Position numbers and translations under genes: made by a program. From contig NZ_CANNGT010000004.1 of assembly GCF_947504225.1 (NCBI RefSeq), positions 62,001 to 126,000 on the forward strand: DNA of 64,000 bases. The letters run 5' to 3'. Source of the DNA: Brumimicrobium ulvae (lineage in GTDB: Bacteria; Bacteroidota; Bacteroidia; Flavobacteriales_D; Crocinitomicaceae). This document shows, one piece after another, positions 38,028 to 49,371 of this stretch. The notes beneath the pieces are model-generated. The model was not told the origin of the DNA, did not search any database, and worked only from the letters and a program-made list of their open reading frames with translations. Each line of letters opens with the position of its first letter. Position 1 is the first letter of the stretch.

Positions 38028-38381
38028 TTAAAGTTTTAATCCACCTTCTCTTGCTCCGTCAGCAAGCGATTTCACTCTACCATGATATAAATAACCATTA
38101 CGGTCAAACTTCACAGCTTCGATATTGGCCTTAATTGCTTTTTCAGCGATTAATTTACCTACGAATTTAGCTTGTTCGATTTTCGGAAGGTTTTCACATT
38201 CTTTCACTCCTTGAGACGATGCAGAAACTAGAGTTTCTCCTTTCAAGTCATTAATTACTTGTGCGTAAATTTGTTTGTTACTTCTATACACAGTAAGTCT
38301 TGGAAGTGTCTCAGTACCCGTTAAATTCTTACGGATTCTTTTCTTAATTTTAGCTCTTCTAGCTATTTTACTAAATGCCAT
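38028..38381 (-). CDS. rplR: 50S ribosomal protein L18
   Basis: 117 residues: [30 protein letters not shown] and the end [20 protein letters not shown]. It binds 5S rRNA in the central protuberance. 20 nt after rplF. Confidence 0.98.
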   Translation of the reverse strand: MAFSKIARRAKIKKRIRKNLTGTETLPRLTVYRSNKQIYAQVINDLKGETLVSASSQGVKECENLPKIEQAKFVGKLIAEKAIKANIEAVKFDRNGYLYHGRVKSLADGAREGGLKL

Positions 38382-38401
38382 TTTTACTTATGTTATTAAG
38401 G

Positions 38402-38953
38402 TTATTTACCTGCCGCTTTACCAGCTTTTCTTCTTACATACTCACCTTGTAAGCGAATACCTTTACCTTTATAAGGTTCAGGTTTACGGAAGGAACGAAT
38501 TTTGGCAGCTACGTGTCCTAACAGTTGTTTATCAGAAGACTCTAATGTTACAACTGGTGCTTTACCTTTAGCGGTTTCTGCAGTTACCTTAATTTCATCA
38601 GGTATTTGGAAAACAATAGGGTGAGAGTGTCCAACAGACAAAGTCAAAATTTGACCTTGTGCATCAGCTCTAAAACCAACTCCTATTACTTCTAATACCT
38701 TTTTGTACCCTTCCGTTACGCCTTCAATCATATTACCAACTAACGCTCTATATAGACCGTGTTTAGCTCTATGATCAGGTGCGTCCGATGCGCGGTTGAA
38801 TGTAATTACTCCATCTTCAATTACTATTGTGATTGCAGGATCAAACTCTTGTGTGAGTGTTCCTTTTGCACCTTTCACTGAAATGAGGTTTCCATCCATT
38901 TTAATTTCTACTCCACTCGGGATGCTTATTGGGGATTTACCTATCCTTGACAT
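38402..38953 (-). CDS. rplF: 50S ribosomal protein L6
   Basis: 183 residues, two repeated alpha/beta domains. Signature near the C-terminus: PEPYKGKGIRLQGEYVRRKAGK. Starts MSRIGKSPISIPSGVE. It lies near the factor-binding site beside L11 and L14. 21 nt after rpsH. Confidence 0.98.
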   Translation of the reverse strand: MSRIGKSPISIPSGVEIKMDGNLISVKGAKGTLTQEFDPAITIVIEDGVITFNRASDAPDHRAKHGLYRALVGNMIEGVTEGYKKVLEVIGVGFRADAQGQILTLSVGHSHPIVFQIPDEIKVTAETAKGKAPVVTLESSDKQLLGHVAAKIRSFRKPEPYKGKGIRLQGEYVRRKAGKAAGK

Positions 38954-38974
38954 TGCTAATTATTACTTTATAAA

Positions 38975-39373
38975 TTAATAAACGTAACAAAGAACTTCAC
39001 CACCTACTTTTTCAACTCTTGCTTCTTTATCTGTCATCAAACCTTTTGATGTTGAGATAATCGCAATACCTAGTCCGTTAAGTACACGTGGCAATTCTTT
39101 TGAATTACTATACTTTCTTAATCCTGGTGAAGATACACGCTCTAACTTAGTTATCGCTGGAACCTTCGTTGAAGGATTATATTTAAGTGCAATTTTAATT
39201 ACTCCTTGTTTGTCATCCTCTTCTACTTTGTAGTTTGCGATGTACCCTTTTTCAAAAAGGATTTTCGCCATTGCTACCTTCGTTTTCGAAGAAGGAATTT
39301 CAACAATTTTCTTGTTTACACTGCTCGCATTTCTTATGCGAGTCAAAAAATCTGCTATTGGATCTGTATTCAT
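38975..39373 (-). CDS. rpsH: 30S ribosomal protein S8
   Basis: 132 residues. N-terminus [14 protein letters not shown]-terminal signature [20 protein letters not shown]8 binds helix 21 of 16S rRNA, and in E. coli represses the spc operon by binding near rplE. 18 nt after rpsN. Confidence 0.98.
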   Translation of the reverse strand: MNTDPIADFLTRIRNASSVNKKIVEIPSSKTKVAMAKILFEKGYIANYKVEEDDKQGVIKIALKYNPSTKVPAITKLERVSSPGLRKYSNSKELPRVLNGLGIAIISTSKGLMTDKEARVEKVGGEVLCYVY

Positions 39374-39391
39374 ATCTTTACTTACTATAGA

Positions 39392-39661
39392 TTACCAACT
39401 TGCTTTTTTAATTCCTGGTATTTTACCAGAAAGTGCCATTTCTCTAAATGTCACCCTTGAAAGCCCAAATTGTCTCATATACCCTCTTGGACGACCTGTT
39501 AAATTACAACGATTATGTAACCTCACAGCCGCAGAGTTTTTTGGCAATTTTTGAAGTCCTTCCCAGTCTCCAGCATCCTTAAGCGCTTTACGCTTATCCG
39601 CATACTTCTCAACTAAGGCTTGTCTTTTGCGCTCACGCGCTTTCATTGATTCTTTAGCCAT
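39392..39661 (-). CDS. rpsN: 30S ribosomal protein S14, long zinc-free form
   Basis: 89 residues from the ATG at 39661 ([14 protein letters not shown]). A longer frame starting 12 codons upstream has a non-family leader and overlaps rplE. Only one cysteine ([14 protein letters not shown]), so it is the long C-minus type that needs no zinc. 1 nt after rplE, implying coupling. Confidence 0.97.
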   Translation of the reverse strand: MAKESMKARERKRQALVEKYADKRKALKDAGDWEGLQKLPKNSAAVRLHNRCNLTGRPRGYMRQFGLSRVTFREMALSGKIPGIKKASW

Positions 39662-39662
39662 A

Positions 39663-40217
39663 CTATTGTTTTTTTGTGAATGGGAACTTAAAAGCATCTA
39701 ATAATGCCTTTGCTTCTTCATCACTATCCGTTGATGTAACGAAAGTGATATCCATTCCTAAAATTTTATTTACTTTATCTATGTCGATTTCTGGAAAAAT
39801 AATATGTTCTTTTACCCCCATATTAAAGTTTCCACGTCCATCGAATCCCTTTGCAGGAACTCCTTTAAAGTCACGTGTACGAGGAAGAGCGATTGAGATC
39901 AATCGATCTAAAAACTCATACATGTTATCTCCACGAAGAGTTACTTTAGTTCCAATCGGCATTCCTTTTCTTAACTTAAAGTTAGAAACGTCTTTCTTTG
40001 AAACTGTAGCAATTGGTTTTTGACCTGTAATTGCTGTAATATCGTCGATAGCACCATCGATAATTTTCTTGTCTGCTACTGCTTCTCCAATTCCTTGAGA
40101 GATAACAATTTTCTCAATTTTTGGTACACGCATTACAGATTTAAATCCGAATTGCTTTTGCAAAGTAGGAACAACTTCCTCCTGGTACTGTTTTCTAAGT
40201 CTTGGTATGTAACTCAT
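39663..40217 (-). CDS. rplE: 50S ribosomal protein L5
   Basis: 184 residues: [19 protein letters not shown], the glycine-rich region [17 protein letters not shown] and [16 protein letters not shown]. It binds 5S rRNA and the P-site tRNA. Its ATG overlaps the rplX stop by 1 nt (TAATG), so translation is probably coupled. Confidence 0.98.
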   Translation of the reverse strand: MSYIPRLRKQYQEEVVPTLQKQFGFKSVMRVPKIEKIVISQGIGEAVADKKIIDGAIDDITAITGQKPIATVSKKDVSNFKLRKGMPIGTKVTLRGDNMYEFLDRLISIALPRTRDFKGVPAKGFDGRGNFNMGVKEHIIFPEIDIDKVNKILGMDITFVTSTDSDEEAKALLDAFKFPFTKKQ

Positions 40218-40534
40218 TACTTAATTTCTTCTCCTGATTTCTTAGCGTATCGAACTAGCTTTCCATCCTTGTTTAACTTACGACCAATTTTAGTTGGTTC
40301 TCCGTTAACTACAAGCATGAGGTTGGAAATGTGCAGACTCGCTTCTTTCTCCACAATACCACCTTGAGGATTTGCTGCATCTGGTTTTGCATGACGTTTA
40401 ACAACGTTTGCTCCTTCCACGATCGCACGATCCTTTTTTCTGTCTATTGAAAGAACTTTTCCTTCTTGACCTCGGTGCACTCCGCTAATGATCTTAACGG
40501 TGTCACCTACTTTAATGTGTAATTTCTTTTGCAT
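40217..40534 (-). CDS. rplX: 50S ribosomal protein L24
   Basis: 105 residues. KOW motif: [20 protein letters not shown]. Then [22 protein letters not shown]24 starts 50S assembly and sits at the tunnel exit. 12 nt after rplN and 1-nt overlap with rplE. Confidence 0.98.
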   Translation of the reverse strand: MQKKLHIKVGDTVKIISGVHRGQEGKVLSIDRKKDRAIVEGANVVKRHAKPDAANPQGGIVEKEASLHISNLMLVVNGEPTKIGRKLNKDGKLVRYAKKSGEEIK

Positions 40535-40546
40535 GATGTTACGATT

Positions 40547-40915
40547 TTAAAGCACTTCAGGTGCTAATGAAACAATTTTCATGTAATTGTTATCACGCAG
40601 CTCCCTTGCTACTGGTCCAAAAATACGAGTTCCTCTCATTTCGTCCGCTTGGTTCAAGAGAACCACAGCATTATCATCGAAGCGAATATAAGAACCGTCA
40701 GGACGACGGATTTCTTTTTTCGTTCTTACTACCACAGCCTTGGCTACTTGTCCTTTTTTGACGTTACCAGAGGGCATTGCGCTCTTGACAGAAACCACTA
40801 TTTTATCTCCAATAGAAGCGTAACGACGTTTTGTACCTCCGAGAACTCGGATACACAATACTTCTTTCGCTCCACTATTGTCGGCAACTGCAAGTCTTGA
40901 TTCTTGTTGTATCAT
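40547..40915 (-). CDS. rplN: 50S ribosomal protein L14
   Basis: 122 residues: [19 protein letters not shown], signature [19 protein letters not shown], and [20 protein letters not shown]. Full length. L14 is on the 50S interface. 10 nt after rpsQ. Confidence 0.98.
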   Translation of the reverse strand: MIQQESRLAVADNSGAKEVLCIRVLGGTKRRYASIGDKIVVSVKSAMPSGNVKKGQVAKAVVVRTKKEIRRPDGSYIRFDDNAVVLLNQADEMRGTRIFGPVARELRDNNYMKIVSLAPEVL

Positions 40916-40925
40916 TTCTTAATGA

Positions 40926-41183
40926 TTATTTAGCTCTTTCTAAAATTTCTACTACTCTCCAATTCTTTGTCTTAGACAAAGGTCGGCACTCACGAATTGT
41001 AACAGTATCTCCTACGTTACAATCATTTTTTTCATCGTGGGCCACAAATTTAGTAGATTTTTTTATGAATTTACCATATTTCTGATGTTTTACTTTTCTT
41101 TCTACTGTAATAACGATTGATTTATCCATCGCATCGCTAGTTACAACACCAGTTCTTTCTTTTCTTAAATGTTGATTTTCCAT
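40926..41183 (-). CDS. rpsQ: 30S ribosomal protein S17
   Basis: 85 residues, OB fold: [20 protein letters not shown] and the signature [20 protein letters not shown]. Primary 16S-binding protein. 26 nt after rpmC. Confidence 0.98.
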   Translation of the reverse strand: MENQHLRKERTGVVTSDAMDKSIVITVERKVKHQKYGKFIKKSTKFVAHDEKNDCNVGDTVTIRECRPLSKTKNWRVVEILERAK

Positions 41184-41209
41184 ATCAAGGCATTTTCTAA
41201 ATTGCCAGC

Positions 41210-41404
41210 TTACGCTTGGCTGTTTCTTTTAGTCAACTCCGTATTCAATCTAGCGATTGTCTTTCTCAACGATTTAATTTGAAGTGGATTTTCTAAAGGA
41301 GACACTTTGTGTGTCAAGATTAGTTTTTCCAATTGCTCTGTTGAGTTATCAAGACGATCTTTAAGATCTTCTAGGGATAATTGAGTGATTTCTTCTTGTT
41401 TCAT
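41210..41404 (-). CDS. rpmC: 50S ribosomal protein L29
   Basis: 64 residues, two long helices: [20 protein letters not shown] and [17 protein letters not shown]29 is at the peptide exit and helps dock trigger factor and SRP. 8 nt after rplP. Confidence 0.97.
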   Translation of the reverse strand: MKQEEITQLSLEDLKDRLDNSTEQLEKLILTHKVSPLENPLQIKSLRKTIARLNTELTKRNSQA

Positions 41405-41412
41405 TTGTTTTT

Positions 41413-41841
41413 TTATTTACCTGGGATTACATAATCGTTACGTGTAACGAATTTACATTTTACAGGAAGCTTTTGAGCTGCCAAACGAAGCGCTTCTTTA
41501 GCTACTTCATAAGGTACACCATCTGCTTCGAATAAAATTCGTCCTGGTTTAACAACAGCAACCCAGTGACTTGGAGCACCTTTACCTTTACCCATACGTA
41601 CCTCTGCAGGTTTAGACGTAACAGGTTTGTCAGGGAAAATACGAATCCAGACTTTACCTTCTCTCTTCATGTATCTAGTAACGGCTATACGTGAAGCTTC
41701 AATTTGTCTGGATGTGATCCAAGCTGGTTCCAAGGTTTTAAGTCCAAAAGATCCGAAAGCTACAGTACTTCCTCTTTGAGCAAGACCTGTGTTTCTTCCT
41801 TTTTGTGCTTTTCTAAATTTGGTTTTCTTTGGTGATAACAT
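41413..41841 (-). CDS. rplP: 50S ribosomal protein L16
   Basis: 142 residues: [17 protein letters not shown], signature [17 protein letters not shown] and [19 protein letters not shown]. It helps place the A-site tRNA. 26 nt after rpsC. Confidence 0.98.
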   Translation of the reverse strand: MLSPKKTKFRKAQKGRNTGLAQRGSTVAFGSFGLKTLEPAWITSRQIEASRIAVTRYMKREGKVWIRIFPDKPVTSKPAEVRMGKGKGAPSHWVAVVKPGRILFEADGVPYEVAKEALRLAAQKLPVKCKFVTRNDYVIPGK

Positions 41842-41867
41842 CTTTCAGTACGTTTTAAGAATTCAAC

Positions 41868-42578
41868 TTATTTTTTCTTTCTTTTAGCACCGCCACGACG
41901 ACCAGCACCTTTCTTTTGAGACTCAAGCCCGATATTTGGTGAAAGATCGCGTTTTCCGAAAATCTCACCTTTACAGATCCATACCTTGATACCGATACGT
42001 CCATAAGTGGTGTGAGCTTCTGCCAATGCATAGTCAATATCAGCTCTAAATGTATGCAATGGAGTTCTACCATCTTTGTACATTTCGTCACGCGCCATCT
42101 CTGCCCCGTTCAAACGACCTGAAATTTTAACTTTGATACCTTCAGCACCCATTCTCATAGTAGAAGCAACCGACATTTTGATTGCTCTTCTAAAAGAAAT
42201 ACGTGCTTCAATTTGACGCGCAATATTATCCGCTACCAATTGAGCATCCAATTCTGGACGTTTAATCTCAAAAATATTGATTTGGATTTCTTTATTCGTC
42301 AATTTTTTAAGCTCTTCTTTAAGCTTGTCAACCTCTTGACCACCTTTACCAATTATCACCCCTGGACGTGACGTATTGATAGTAACAGTAACCAATTTTA
42401 ATGTTCTTTCGATGATTACTTTAGAAATACTAGCACGTGATAAACGAGCGTGTAGATATTTTCTAATCTTATCATCCTCAACAATTTTATCCGCATAGTC
42501 AGACCCTCCATACCAGTTAGAATCCCAACCGTGGATGTAACCTAATCTATTTCCTATTGGATTAGTTTTTTGTCCCAT
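41868..42578 (-). CDS. rpsC: 30S ribosomal protein S3
   Basis: 236 residues. N-terminal KH domain with [20 protein letters not shown]-terminal domain [20 protein letters not shown] and [13 protein letters not shown] basic tail follows. S3 lines the mRNA entry channel and has helicase activity with S4 and S5. 3 nt after rplV. Confidence 0.98.
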   Translation of the reverse strand: MGQKTNPIGNRLGYIHGWDSNWYGGSDYADKIVEDDKIRKYLHARLSRASISKVIIERTLKLVTVTINTSRPGVIIGKGGQEVDKLKEELKKLTNKEIQINIFEIKRPELDAQLVADNIARQIEARISFRRAIKMSVASTMRMGAEGIKVKISGRLNGAEMARDEMYKDGRTPLHTFRADIDYALAEAHTTYGRIGIKVWICKGEIFGKRDLSPNIGLESQKKGAGRRGGAKRKKK

Positions 42579-42581
42579 TTT

Positions 42582-42980
42582 CTAATTTTTAACTCCGTCC
42601 ACAACAATACGTACGTGGTTGGATCGTTTTCTAATTCTCGCCGCTCTACCTTGAGCCCTTGGTTGAATTCTCTTCAACATTCCGGCTTGTGAAACTTCAA
42701 TAGTTTTCACAATTAACTCTTCATCCTCCAAGCTCTTATCTTCGTTTTTTACCTCCCAGTTTGCAATTGCAGAACGCAAAAGTGTTGAAAGGCTTTTAGA
42801 AGCTTCCTTTGGATTATGTTGCAATATGTTTAGCGCCTTATTTACTTCAACTCCACGTATAAGATCAGCAACTAATCTCATTTTTCTCGGAGCGATAGGA
42901 GAGTTCTTAAGCGATGCAAATGCAATCGACTTATTCTCTTCCTTTCTTTGTTCGGCTTTTAATCTTTTTCTAGCACCCAT
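42582..42980 (-). CDS. rplV: 50S ribosomal protein L22
   Basis: 132 residues: [20 protein letters not shown], the tunnel hairpin near [19 protein letters not shown], and SNHVRIVV. Its loop reaches into the exit tunnel. The first ~20 residues are a basic extension. 15 nt after rpsS. Confidence 0.97.
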   Translation of the reverse strand: MGARKRLKAEQRKEENKSIAFASLKNSPIAPRKMRLVADLIRGVEVNKALNILQHNPKEASKSLSTLLRSAIANWEVKNEDKSLEDEELIVKTIEVSQAGMLKRIQPRAQGRAARIRKRSNHVRIVVDGVKN

Positions 42981-42995
42981 GATACGAAGTTTAAA

Positions 42996-43274
42996 TTATC
43001 TTCTTTTATCTTTTTTATTACCTGCATGTCCTCTGAAGTTACGCGTTGGTGCGAATTCTCCAAATTTGTGCCCTACCATATTCTCAGTTACAAAAACAGG
43101 AATAAATTTATTTCCGTTGTGAACTGCTATTGTGAATCCAACAAAATCAGGAGTAATTGTAGAGGCACGAGACCATGTTTTAATTACGCTCTTAGATTTT
43201 GAGGACTGTGCTGCTTCCACTCTTTGCACTAACTTATAGTGAACAAATGGTGGTTTCTTTAATGACCTACTCAT
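42996..43274 (-). CDS. rpsS: 30S ribosomal protein S19
   Basis: 92 residues: [39 protein letters not shown] and [17 protein letters not shown]19 is in the 30S head with S13. 3 nt after rplB. Confidence 0.98.
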   Translation of the reverse strand: MSRSLKKPPFVHYKLVQRVEAAQSSKSKSVIKTWSRASTITPDFVGFTIAVHNGNKFIPVFVTENMVGHKFGEFAPTRNFRGHAGNKKDKRR

Positions 43275-43277
43275 ATC

Positions 43278-44102
43278 CTATTTCTTTCTTTTCTCGATGA
43301 TAAACTTATCTGAATATTTCTTTGGTGTACGCGTTTTGTACCCTTTTGCAGGAATACCGTTACGCGAACGTGGGTGACCACCTGAATGACGCCCTTCACC
43401 ACCACCCATAGGGTGATCGACTGGGTTCATTACTACACCTCTCACACGAGGGCGACGTCCTAACCATCTTGTACGTCCAGCTTTACCAGATACTGATAAA
43501 CTATGGTTATGGTTAGAAACAGCACCGATTGAAGCTAGACACGTTGTTAAGATCATACGCACCTCACCAGATGGCATTTTAAAAATACCATATTTACCCT
43601 CACGGGCAATCAGTTGAGCTGAAGTTCCAGCTCCACGAGCAATAACTCCACCTTTTCCTGGTGTCATTTCAACATTATGTACAGTAGTTCCTAAAGGAAT
43701 ATCTGCGATGTACATTGCATTTCCAACTTTTGGAGTTGCATTTTTTCCAGAGATGACTTCGTCACCAACATTTAGACCTTCTGGCGCAATAATATAGCGC
43801 TTCTCACCATCTTTGTAGAAAAGTAAAGCAATATTAGCTGTACGATTTGGATCGTACTCAATCGTCTTTACAGTCGCAGGAATATCCGCTTTATCTCTTT
43901 TGAAGTCGATAACACGGTACTTCTGCTTGTGACCACCACCTACATATCGCATTGTCATACGACCAGAGTTGTTACGTCCACCTGATTTCTTTCTAGAAGA
44001 AACAAGCGACTTCTCTGGCTTAGACGTTGTGATCTCAGAGTAATCACTGATGAGTTTGTGTCTTTGCCCTGGAGTTGTAGGCTTGAATTTTTTAAGACTC
44101 AT
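43278..44102 (-). CDS. rplB: 50S ribosomal protein L2
   Basis: 274 residues. Signature [20 protein letters not shown], including the conserved histidine near the peptidyl-transferase centre. N-terminal OB and C-terminal SH3 barrel domains. 13 nt after rplW. Confidence 0.99.
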   Translation of the reverse strand: MSLKKFKPTTPGQRHKLISDYSEITTSKPEKSLVSSRKKSGGRNNSGRMTMRYVGGGHKQKYRVIDFKRDKADIPATVKTIEYDPNRTANIALLFYKDGEKRYIIAPEGLNVGDEVISGKNATPKVGNAMYIADIPLGTTVHNVEMTPGKGGVIARGAGTSAQLIAREGKYGIFKMPSGEVRMILTTCLASIGAVSNHNHSLSVSGKAGRTRWLGRRPRVRGVVMNPVDHPMGGGEGRHSGGHPRSRNGIPAKGYKTRTPKKYSDKFIIEKRKK

Positions 44103-44115
44103 TTCTTTTAATTAA

Positions 44116-44412
44116 TTAAACATTAGTAAACAGATCAATCGTTTCTCCTTCGGCAACAGTAACTATTGCTTTTTTAAAGCGCTTGCTACGTTCCTCAACG
44201 ATACCTTTGTTAGTAAACTTAACAGAGGGTTTTCCACCGCCATAATTCATTGTACGTACAGATTCAACTGATACGCCATACATGTTCTCGACGGCTTTTT
44301 TAATTTCTATCTTATTCGCTCTATGGTCAACCACGAAAGTGAATCTGTTATTCATTTCACTATCGATTGTTGCCTTTTCTGTAATAAGTGGTTTTTTAAT
44401 AATTGTGTTCAT
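44116..44412 (-). CDS. rplW: 50S ribosomal protein L23
   Basis: 98 residues from the ATG at 44412 (MNTIIKKPLITEKAT); in-frame GTG and TTG codons just before it are less likely starts. Typical segment FVVDHRANKIEIKKAVENMY. L23 docks SRP and trigger factor at the tunnel exit. 6 nt after rplD. Confidence 0.97.
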   Translation of the reverse strand: MNTIIKKPLITEKATIDSEMNNRFTFVVDHRANKIEIKKAVENMYGVSVESVRTMNYGGGKPSVKFTNKGIVEERSKRFKKAIVTVAEGETIDLFTNV

Positions 44413-44418
44413 CACCAA

Positions 44419-45045
44419 TTAGTTTAAAATCTTTTCAATTACTTCAACTGCATCTTTTGCAATTACAATTTTCTTAGCATTCAACACATCATAAGTGTTA
44501 AGAGAATCAGCTGAAACAACCTTAACATTCTTAATGTTCTTCGCTGATTTGTATGCATTGTCATTGTTATTTCCAACAATAAACAAAGCTTTCTCGCTAT
44601 CCAATTTCAACGCAGTCAAAATTGATAAAAACTCTTTTGTTTTTGGTGTGTCAAACTTCAATCCATCAAGGACAAGAATTCCTTCTTCTTTTGCTTTTAA
44701 AGAAAGAGCTGAACGTCGAGCTACTCTTTTCAACTTAATGTTAAGGTCAAAACGGTAGTTTCTTGGACGTGGTCCAAACGCACGACCTCCTCCTCTAAAG
44801 ATTGGACTTTTAATAGAACCAGCACGCGCTGTACCTGTTCCTTTTTGTTTTTTAATTTTTCTAGTACTTCCAGTGATATCAGCTCTTTCTTTAGACTTAT
44901 GCGTACCTTGACGTTGATTAGCCAAGTATTGTTTAACATCTAAATAAATTGCGTGATCATTTGGCTCAATTCCGTAAATTGAGTCAGACAATGTTACCTT
45001 ATCTGAAGTAGCTTTACCTTTTGTATCTAATACTTTTGCTTCCAT
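44419..45045 (-). CDS. rplD: 50S ribosomal protein L4
   Basis: 208 residues: KQKGTGTARAGSIKSPIFRG and the GGRAFGPRPRNYRF loop that lines the exit tunnel. In E. coli L4 also represses the S10 operon. Its ATG overlaps the rplC stop by 1 nt, so translation is probably coupled. Confidence 0.98.
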   Translation of the reverse strand: MEAKVLDTKGKATSDKVTLSDSIYGIEPNDHAIYLDVKQYLANQRQGTHKSKERADITGSTRKIKKQKGTGTARAGSIKSPIFRGGGRAFGPRPRNYRFDLNIKLKRVARRSALSLKAKEEGILVLDGLKFDTPKTKEFLSILTALKLDSEKALFIVGNNNDNAYKSAKNIKNVKVVSADSLNTYDVLNAKKIVIAKDAVEVIEKILN

Positions 45046-45659
45046 TACTTCTCAATTATTACAGTTGAACCTTTAGCTCCTGGGATGGAACCTTTAACTA
45101 CTAAAATGTTTTTATCGGCAAGTACTTTCAAAACCTTTAGGTTTTCGATAGTTACTTTTTTGTTACCTGTTTGACCAGCCATTTTCTTTCCTTTGAAAAC
45201 ACGACCTGGTGTAGAGGCAGCACCGATAGAACCTGGAGCTCTTCTCATGCTCTGTTGACCATGAGTTGTTTCTGAACCTCCAAATCCGTGGCGTTTAACA
45301 ACACCTTGGAAACCTTTACCTTTTGATATTCCAGAGATATTTACAAAATCTCCTTCTGCAAAAAGTGAAGCATCAACAACTTCTCCTGCTTTAAGCTCTT
45401 GCTCAAAACCATCAAACTCTACTAAGTTTGATTTTGGCGTTGTTTTTACTTTTTTAAAGTGACCTAGCAAAGCATTCGGAGTGTTCTTTTCTTTACGTTC
45501 TCCGAATCCTAGCTGGATAGCATCGTAACCATCTCTATCACTTGTCTTAACTTGTGTTACTACACAAGGACCAGCTTCTATCACTGTGCATGGCGTTGCC
45601 TTACCCTCGACACTGTAGACACTAGTCATACCGATTTTTCTTCCAATAATTCCTGGCAT
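45045..45659 (-). CDS. rplC: 50S ribosomal protein L3
   Basis: 204 residues: [14 protein letters not shown], signature [19 protein letters not shown] and [20 protein letters not shown]3 reaches the peptidyl-transferase centre. 16 nt after rpsJ. Confidence 0.98.
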   Translation of the reverse strand: MPGIIGRKIGMTSVYSVEGKATPCTVIEAGPCVVTQVKTSDRDGYDAIQLGFGERKEKNTPNALLGHFKKVKTTPKSNLVEFDGFEQELKAGEVVDASLFAEGDFVNISGISKGKGFQGVVKRHGFGGSETTHGQQSMRRAPGSIGAASTPGRVFKGKKMAGQTGNKKVTIENLKVLKVLADKNILVVKGSIPGAKGSTVIIEK

Positions 45660-45675
45660 TCTTCCTTTATTATAA

Positions 45676-45981
45676 TTAAACTTTGATTTCTACGTCCACA
45701 CCACTTGGTAACTCTAAACGCATTAGAGCATCTACAGTCTTTGAAGACGAACTATAAATATCTAACAATCTCTTGTAAGAACATAGTTCAAACTGCTCAC
45801 GCGCTTTTTTATTAACGTGTGGTGATCTTAACACAGTGTAAATTCTCTTGTGTGTTGGAAGTGGAATTGGACCACTTACTACAGCACCTGTAGTTTTAAC
45901 TGTTTTAACGATTTTTTCTGCTGACTTGTCAACTAAGTTGTAATCGTATGACTTTAATTTTATTCTAATTTTCTGACTCAT
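45676..45981 (-). CDS. rpsJ: 30S ribosomal protein S10
   Basis: 101 residues: [20 protein letters not shown] and signature [20 protein letters not shown]. In E. coli it doubles as NusE in antitermination. It follows fusA by 10 nt, with no tuf gene between. Confidence 0.98.
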   Translation of the reverse strand: MSQKIRIKLKSYDYNLVDKSAEKIVKTVKTTGAVVSGPIPLPTHKRIYTVLRSPHVNKKAREQFELCSYKRLLDIYSSSSKTVDALMRLELPSGVDVEIKV

Positions 45982-45991
45982 TACTTATAAA

Positions 45992-48100
45992 TTAAGCGGT
46001 AACATTTCCTTTTACTTTAGCGATAACCTCATCTGCAATGTTCTTTGGACATACATCGTAGTGTGAGAACTCCATAGTTGAAGTTGCACGACCAGATGAT
46101 AATGTTCTTAATGTAGTTACATATCCAAACATTTCTGAAAGTGGAACAGTCGCTTTAACCACTTTTGCTCCTGAACGATCATCCATACCTTGCATTTGAC
46201 CACGTCTTCTATTTAAATCCGCTACAACATCCCCCATGTTCTCTTCTGGAGTAACAACCTCAAGCTTCATGATTGGCTCAAGTAATTGCGGGCTTGTTTT
46301 GGGAATTGCATGACGGTAAGCCATTTTTGCAGCTACCTCAAACGATAGTGAATCTGAATCGACTGCGTGGAAAGATCCATCAACCAACTCAACTTTTAGT
46401 GAATCCATAGGATAACCAGCTAAAACTCCATTTTTCATAGCAGTTTCAAAACCTTTTTGAACAGATGGAATGTATTCACGAGGAACGTTACCACCTTTAA
46501 TGCTGTTAATGAATTCTAAACCTGTTTTCTCTTCGTCTTCTTGCGGACTAATCTTAACAACGATGTCTGCGAATTTACCACGTCCACCAGATTGTTTTTT
46601 ATAGGTCTCCCTATGTTCAACTGGAGTTGAAATTTGTTCTTTGTAAGAAACTTGTGGTTCACCTTCGTTTACTTCAACTTTAAATTCACGCTTTAAACGC
46701 TCAATAAGTACCTCAAGGTGTAACTCTCCCATTCCAGAGATAACGGTTTGACCTGAGTCATCATTTGATGTAATCTGGAACGTTGGATCCTCTTCAGATA
46801 ATTTATTTAATCCAACAGAAAGTTTATCCACATCAGCCTTTGTTTTTGGCTCAATAGCGATACCAATTACAGGCTCAGGGAAAGACATAGACTCCAATAC
46901 AATTGGGTGTTTTTCATCACACAAAGTATCACCTGTACGGATGTCTTTAAATCCTACTGCTGCTCCAATATCTCCACATTCTAATACATCAATAGCATTT
47001 TGCTTGCTTGAGTGCATTTGGAATAAACGTGAAATACGTTCTTTCTTATTTGTACGTGTGTTGTATACATAAGAACCTGCCTCAATCTTACCTGAGTAAG
47101 CTCTAACGAAACATAAACGACCTACGAATGGGTCGGTCGCAATTTTAAATGCTAATGCAGCTGTTGGCTCATCTAATGAAGGCTTTCTTGTTTCTGTTTC
47201 ACCAGTATCTGGATTCGTTCCTTCAATAGCAGAAACGTCTAATGGCGATGGTAAAAATGCCATAACAGCGTTAAGCATTGTTTGAACTCCTTTGTTTTTG
47301 AAAGAAGACCCACACATGATTGGAGTAATCTCCATATTCACAGTAGATTTTCTAATCGCCTCCATCATCTCATCATGTGAAATAGAATCTGGATCCTCAA
47401 AGAACTTCTCCATTAATGCATCATCTGATTCAGCAACTGCCTCGATAAGATTATTTCTGTACTCAACAACTTGGTCAGCCATATCTTCTGGAATGTCAAC
47501 TTCTTCATACGTCATTCCATAATCTTCTTCGTTCCAAACGATAGCTTTATTCTCAATTAAATCAACTACACCAATAAAAGTATCCTCAACACCGATTGGC
47601 AATTGAAGTGGAACTGGATTTCCTCCAAGTCTCTCCTTAATTTGTGCAATAGTCCCTAAAAAATCTGCACCTGCACGGTCCATTTTATTGACGAAACCAA
47701 TTCTTGGAACACCATATTTATCAGCTTGTCTCCATACCGTTTCCGATTGTGGCTCAACTCCTGACGCTGCACAAAACAATGCAACAGCACCATCCAAAAC
47801 ACGTAATGAACGCTCTACCTCAACAGTAAAGTCAACGTGTCCTGGTGTATCAATGATGTTAATCTTATAATCTTTATCTAGGTAATTCCATGTAGCAGTT
47901 GTAGCAGCAGAAGTAATCGTAATCCCTCTTTCTTGCTCTTGCTCCATCCAGTCCATAACGGCAGAACCATCATGAGTTTCTCCTAGTTTATGGCTGATTC
48001 CTGTATAAAACAGAATTCTCTCAGTAGTTGTTGTTTTACCAGCATCTACGTGGGCCATAATCCCAATATTTCTCGTGTATTTTAAATCTCTTTTTGCCAT
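45992..48100 (-). CDS. fusA: Elongation factor G
   Basis: 702 residues, five-domain EF-G. GTPase motifs: AHVDAGKT (16-23), [18 protein letters not shown]. Domain IV has the GGRGKFADI region and the tip that enters the decoding site. It drives GTP-dependent translocation. In the str cluster, 6 nt after rpsG. A single full-length copy here; paralogues elsewhere cannot be excluded. Confidence 0.99.
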   Translation of the reverse strand: MAKRDLKYTRNIGIMAHVDAGKTTTTERILFYTGISHKLGETHDGSAVMDWMEQEQERGITITSAATTATWNYLDKDYKINIIDTPGHVDFTVEVERSLRVLDGAVALFCAASGVEPQSETVWRQADKYGVPRIGFVNKMDRAGADFLGTIAQIKERLGGNPVPLQLPIGVEDTFIGVVDLIENKAIVWNEEDYGMTYEEVDIPEDMADQVVEYRNNLIEAVAESDDALMEKFFEDPDSISHDEMMEAIRKSTVNMEITPIMCGSSFKNKGVQTMLNAVMAFLPSPLDVSAIEGTNPDTGETETRKPSLDEPTAALAFKIATDPFVGRLCFVRAYSGKIEAGSYVYNTRTNKKERISRLFQMHSSKQNAIDVLECGDIGAAVGFKDIRTGDTLCDEKHPIVLESMSFPEPVIGIAIEPKTKADVDKLSVGLNKLSEEDPTFQITSNDDSGQTVISGMGELHLEVLIERLKREFKVEVNEGEPQVSYKEQISTPVEHRETYKKQSGGRGKFADIVVKISPQEDEEKTGLEFINSIKGGNVPREYIPSVQKGFETAMKNGVLAGYPMDSLKVELVDGSFHAVDSDSLSFEVAAKMAYRHAIPKTSPQLLEPIMKLEVVTPEENMGDVVADLNRRRGQMQGMDDRSGAKVVKATVPLSEMFGYVTTLRTLSSGRATSTMEFSHYDVCPKNIADEVIAKVKGNVTA

Positions 48101-48106
48101 AACTTC

Positions 48107-48577
48107 TTAGAATCTGAAATGTGAGAATGCCTTATTTGCTTCAGCCATTCTTAAAGTATCTTCTTTTTTCTTATAAGCACCACCCTCTTCTTTAGAAGCA
48201 GCAATAAACTCGTTAGCTAAACGCTGAGCCATTGTCTTTTCGTTACGCTTACGAGAGAAAGTAATCATCCACTTCATTGCTAATGATTGTTTTCTTCCTT
48301 CACGAACTGGAGTAGGAATTTGGAAAGTTGCCCCTCCAACACGTCTACTTCTTACTTCCACACTAGGAGTAATGTTTTCGATTGCTTTTTTAAATACTTC
48401 CAAACCATTTTGGTCTTCCAATTTGCTTTCTACGATGTCAACTGCATCATAAAAGATTTTGAAAGCAGTATTTTTCTTACCATCAAGCATCAAGTTGTTA
48501 ACAAACTTTGTTACTTGAACGTCATTAAACTTTGGATCCGGTAGAATCTCAATTTTTTTCGCCTTTTTTCTTCTCAT
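48107..48577 (-). CDS. rpsG: 30S ribosomal protein S7
   Basis: 156 residues: [20 protein letters not shown], signature region [18 protein letters not shown], end NKAFSHFRF. Starts assembly of the 30S head and binds E-site tRNA. 10 nt after rpsL. Confidence 0.98.
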   Translation of the reverse strand: MRRKKAKKIEILPDPKFNDVQVTKFVNNLMLDGKKNTAFKIFYDAVDIVESKLEDQNGLEVFKKAIENITPSVEVRSRRVGGATFQIPTPVREGRKQSLAMKWMITFSRKRNEKTMAQRLANEFIAASKEEGGAYKKKEDTLRMAEANKAFSHFRF

Positions 48578-48587
48578 GACTTACGTT

Positions 48588-48962
48588 TTATTTTTTAGGT
48601 CTTTTAGTACCATACTTAGAACGACGTTGTGTTCTACCCTCAACACCCGCGGTATCTTCTGCACCACGAACGATATGATATCGAACACCCGGAAGGTCTT
48701 TTACTCTTCCTCCTCGAACCAATACCATCGAGTGCTCCTGAAGGTTGTGACCTTCCCCACCGATGTAAGCATTGACTTCCTTACCATTTGTTAAACGTAC
48801 TCTGGCTACCTTTCTCATAGCTGAGTTTGGCTTCTTAGGTGTAGTGGTGTACACACGTACACATACTCCTTTACGCTGCGGACAAGAATCAAGTGCTGCT
48901 GACTTGCTTTTTCTCACCGGCGCTGTTCTTCCCTTGCGCACTAACTGTTGTATAGTTGGCAT
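48588..48962 (-). CDS. rpsL: 30S ribosomal protein S12
   Basis: 124 residues: [31 protein letters not shown] and [18 protein letters not shown]. The lysines in TPKKPNS and GGRVKDLPG, whose substitution gives streptomycin resistance in other species, are wild type. First gene of the ribosomal run; an exact promoter lies about 60 nt upstream. Confidence 0.99.
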   Translation of the reverse strand: MPTIQQLVRKGRTAPVRKSKSAALDSCPQRKGVCVRVYTTTPKKPNSAMRKVARVRLTNGKEVNAYIGGEGHNLQEHSMVLVRGGRVKDLPGVRYHIVRGAEDTAGVEGRTQRRSKYGTKRPKK

Positions 48963-49018
48963 ATTTTCACATTAAATTTTTACAATAAATAATCTCCTCA
49001 AAACGACTTTAAGGGGTG

Positions 49019-49048
49019 CAAAAATAAATAATTAATTTTAGAAACCAA
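49019..49048 (-). promoter_or_regulatory. Promoter of the rpsL ribosomal operon
   Basis: On the minus strand TTG (49046-49048), 19 nt, TATTTTTG (49019-49026). Transcription would begin near 49013, giving a ~50-nt leader before rpsL. It is the only full promoter that I can identify for the 32-gene run. Confidence 0.9.
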
Positions 49049-49358
49049 TAGATATTGAATAAAAGTTGCTGATTTTTAACAAACAAGTGTTGATTGTTTT
49101 TAATAGCGGCTTTTTTTTAGGCTTTTATCAGGTCTGGTAAAACCGTCTTTTAACCTCTAAAGATTTGTGAAGAGAATGTTTTTTTATCATACAATACGAT
49201 TGTATAAAACAGCCTAGACAAAGATAAAATTTATTTACATATGTAATGAACAAAGTATTTAAAATTATCTTCTGTCCAGCAATAACTTCTAAACAGCATA
49301 AAATAGAAAACATATAGAAATAAGAATAGTTATTCCTTATAACATCGGAGGTTATTTT

Positions 49359-49366
49359 TATCTTTG
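49359..49366 (+). promoter_or_regulatory. -7 element directly before the helicase start codon
   Basis: TATCTTTG ends 5 nt before the ATG at 49372, so transcription would begin about at the start codon. No TTG lies at the -33 distance. The GGAGG at 49347-49351 is upstream of the element and cannot be a ribosome-binding site for such a transcript. Confidence 0.6.
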
Positions 49367-49371
49367 TTCTT

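Larger units (their letters stand above)
48963..49371. other. 409-bp divergent intergenic region between rpsL and the helicase gene
   Basis: It holds the rpsL promoter at its left end and a -7 element for the helicase gene at its right end. Between them (about 49050-49340) is A/T-rich sequence. I see no gene, no strong fold and no repeat there. Confidence 0.65.

Noticed and set aside
49347..49351. GGAGG as a Shine-Dalgarno site for the helicase gene
   Set aside because: It is 20 nt from the ATG and upstream of the -7 element. Other genes here have no Shine-Dalgarno sequence.
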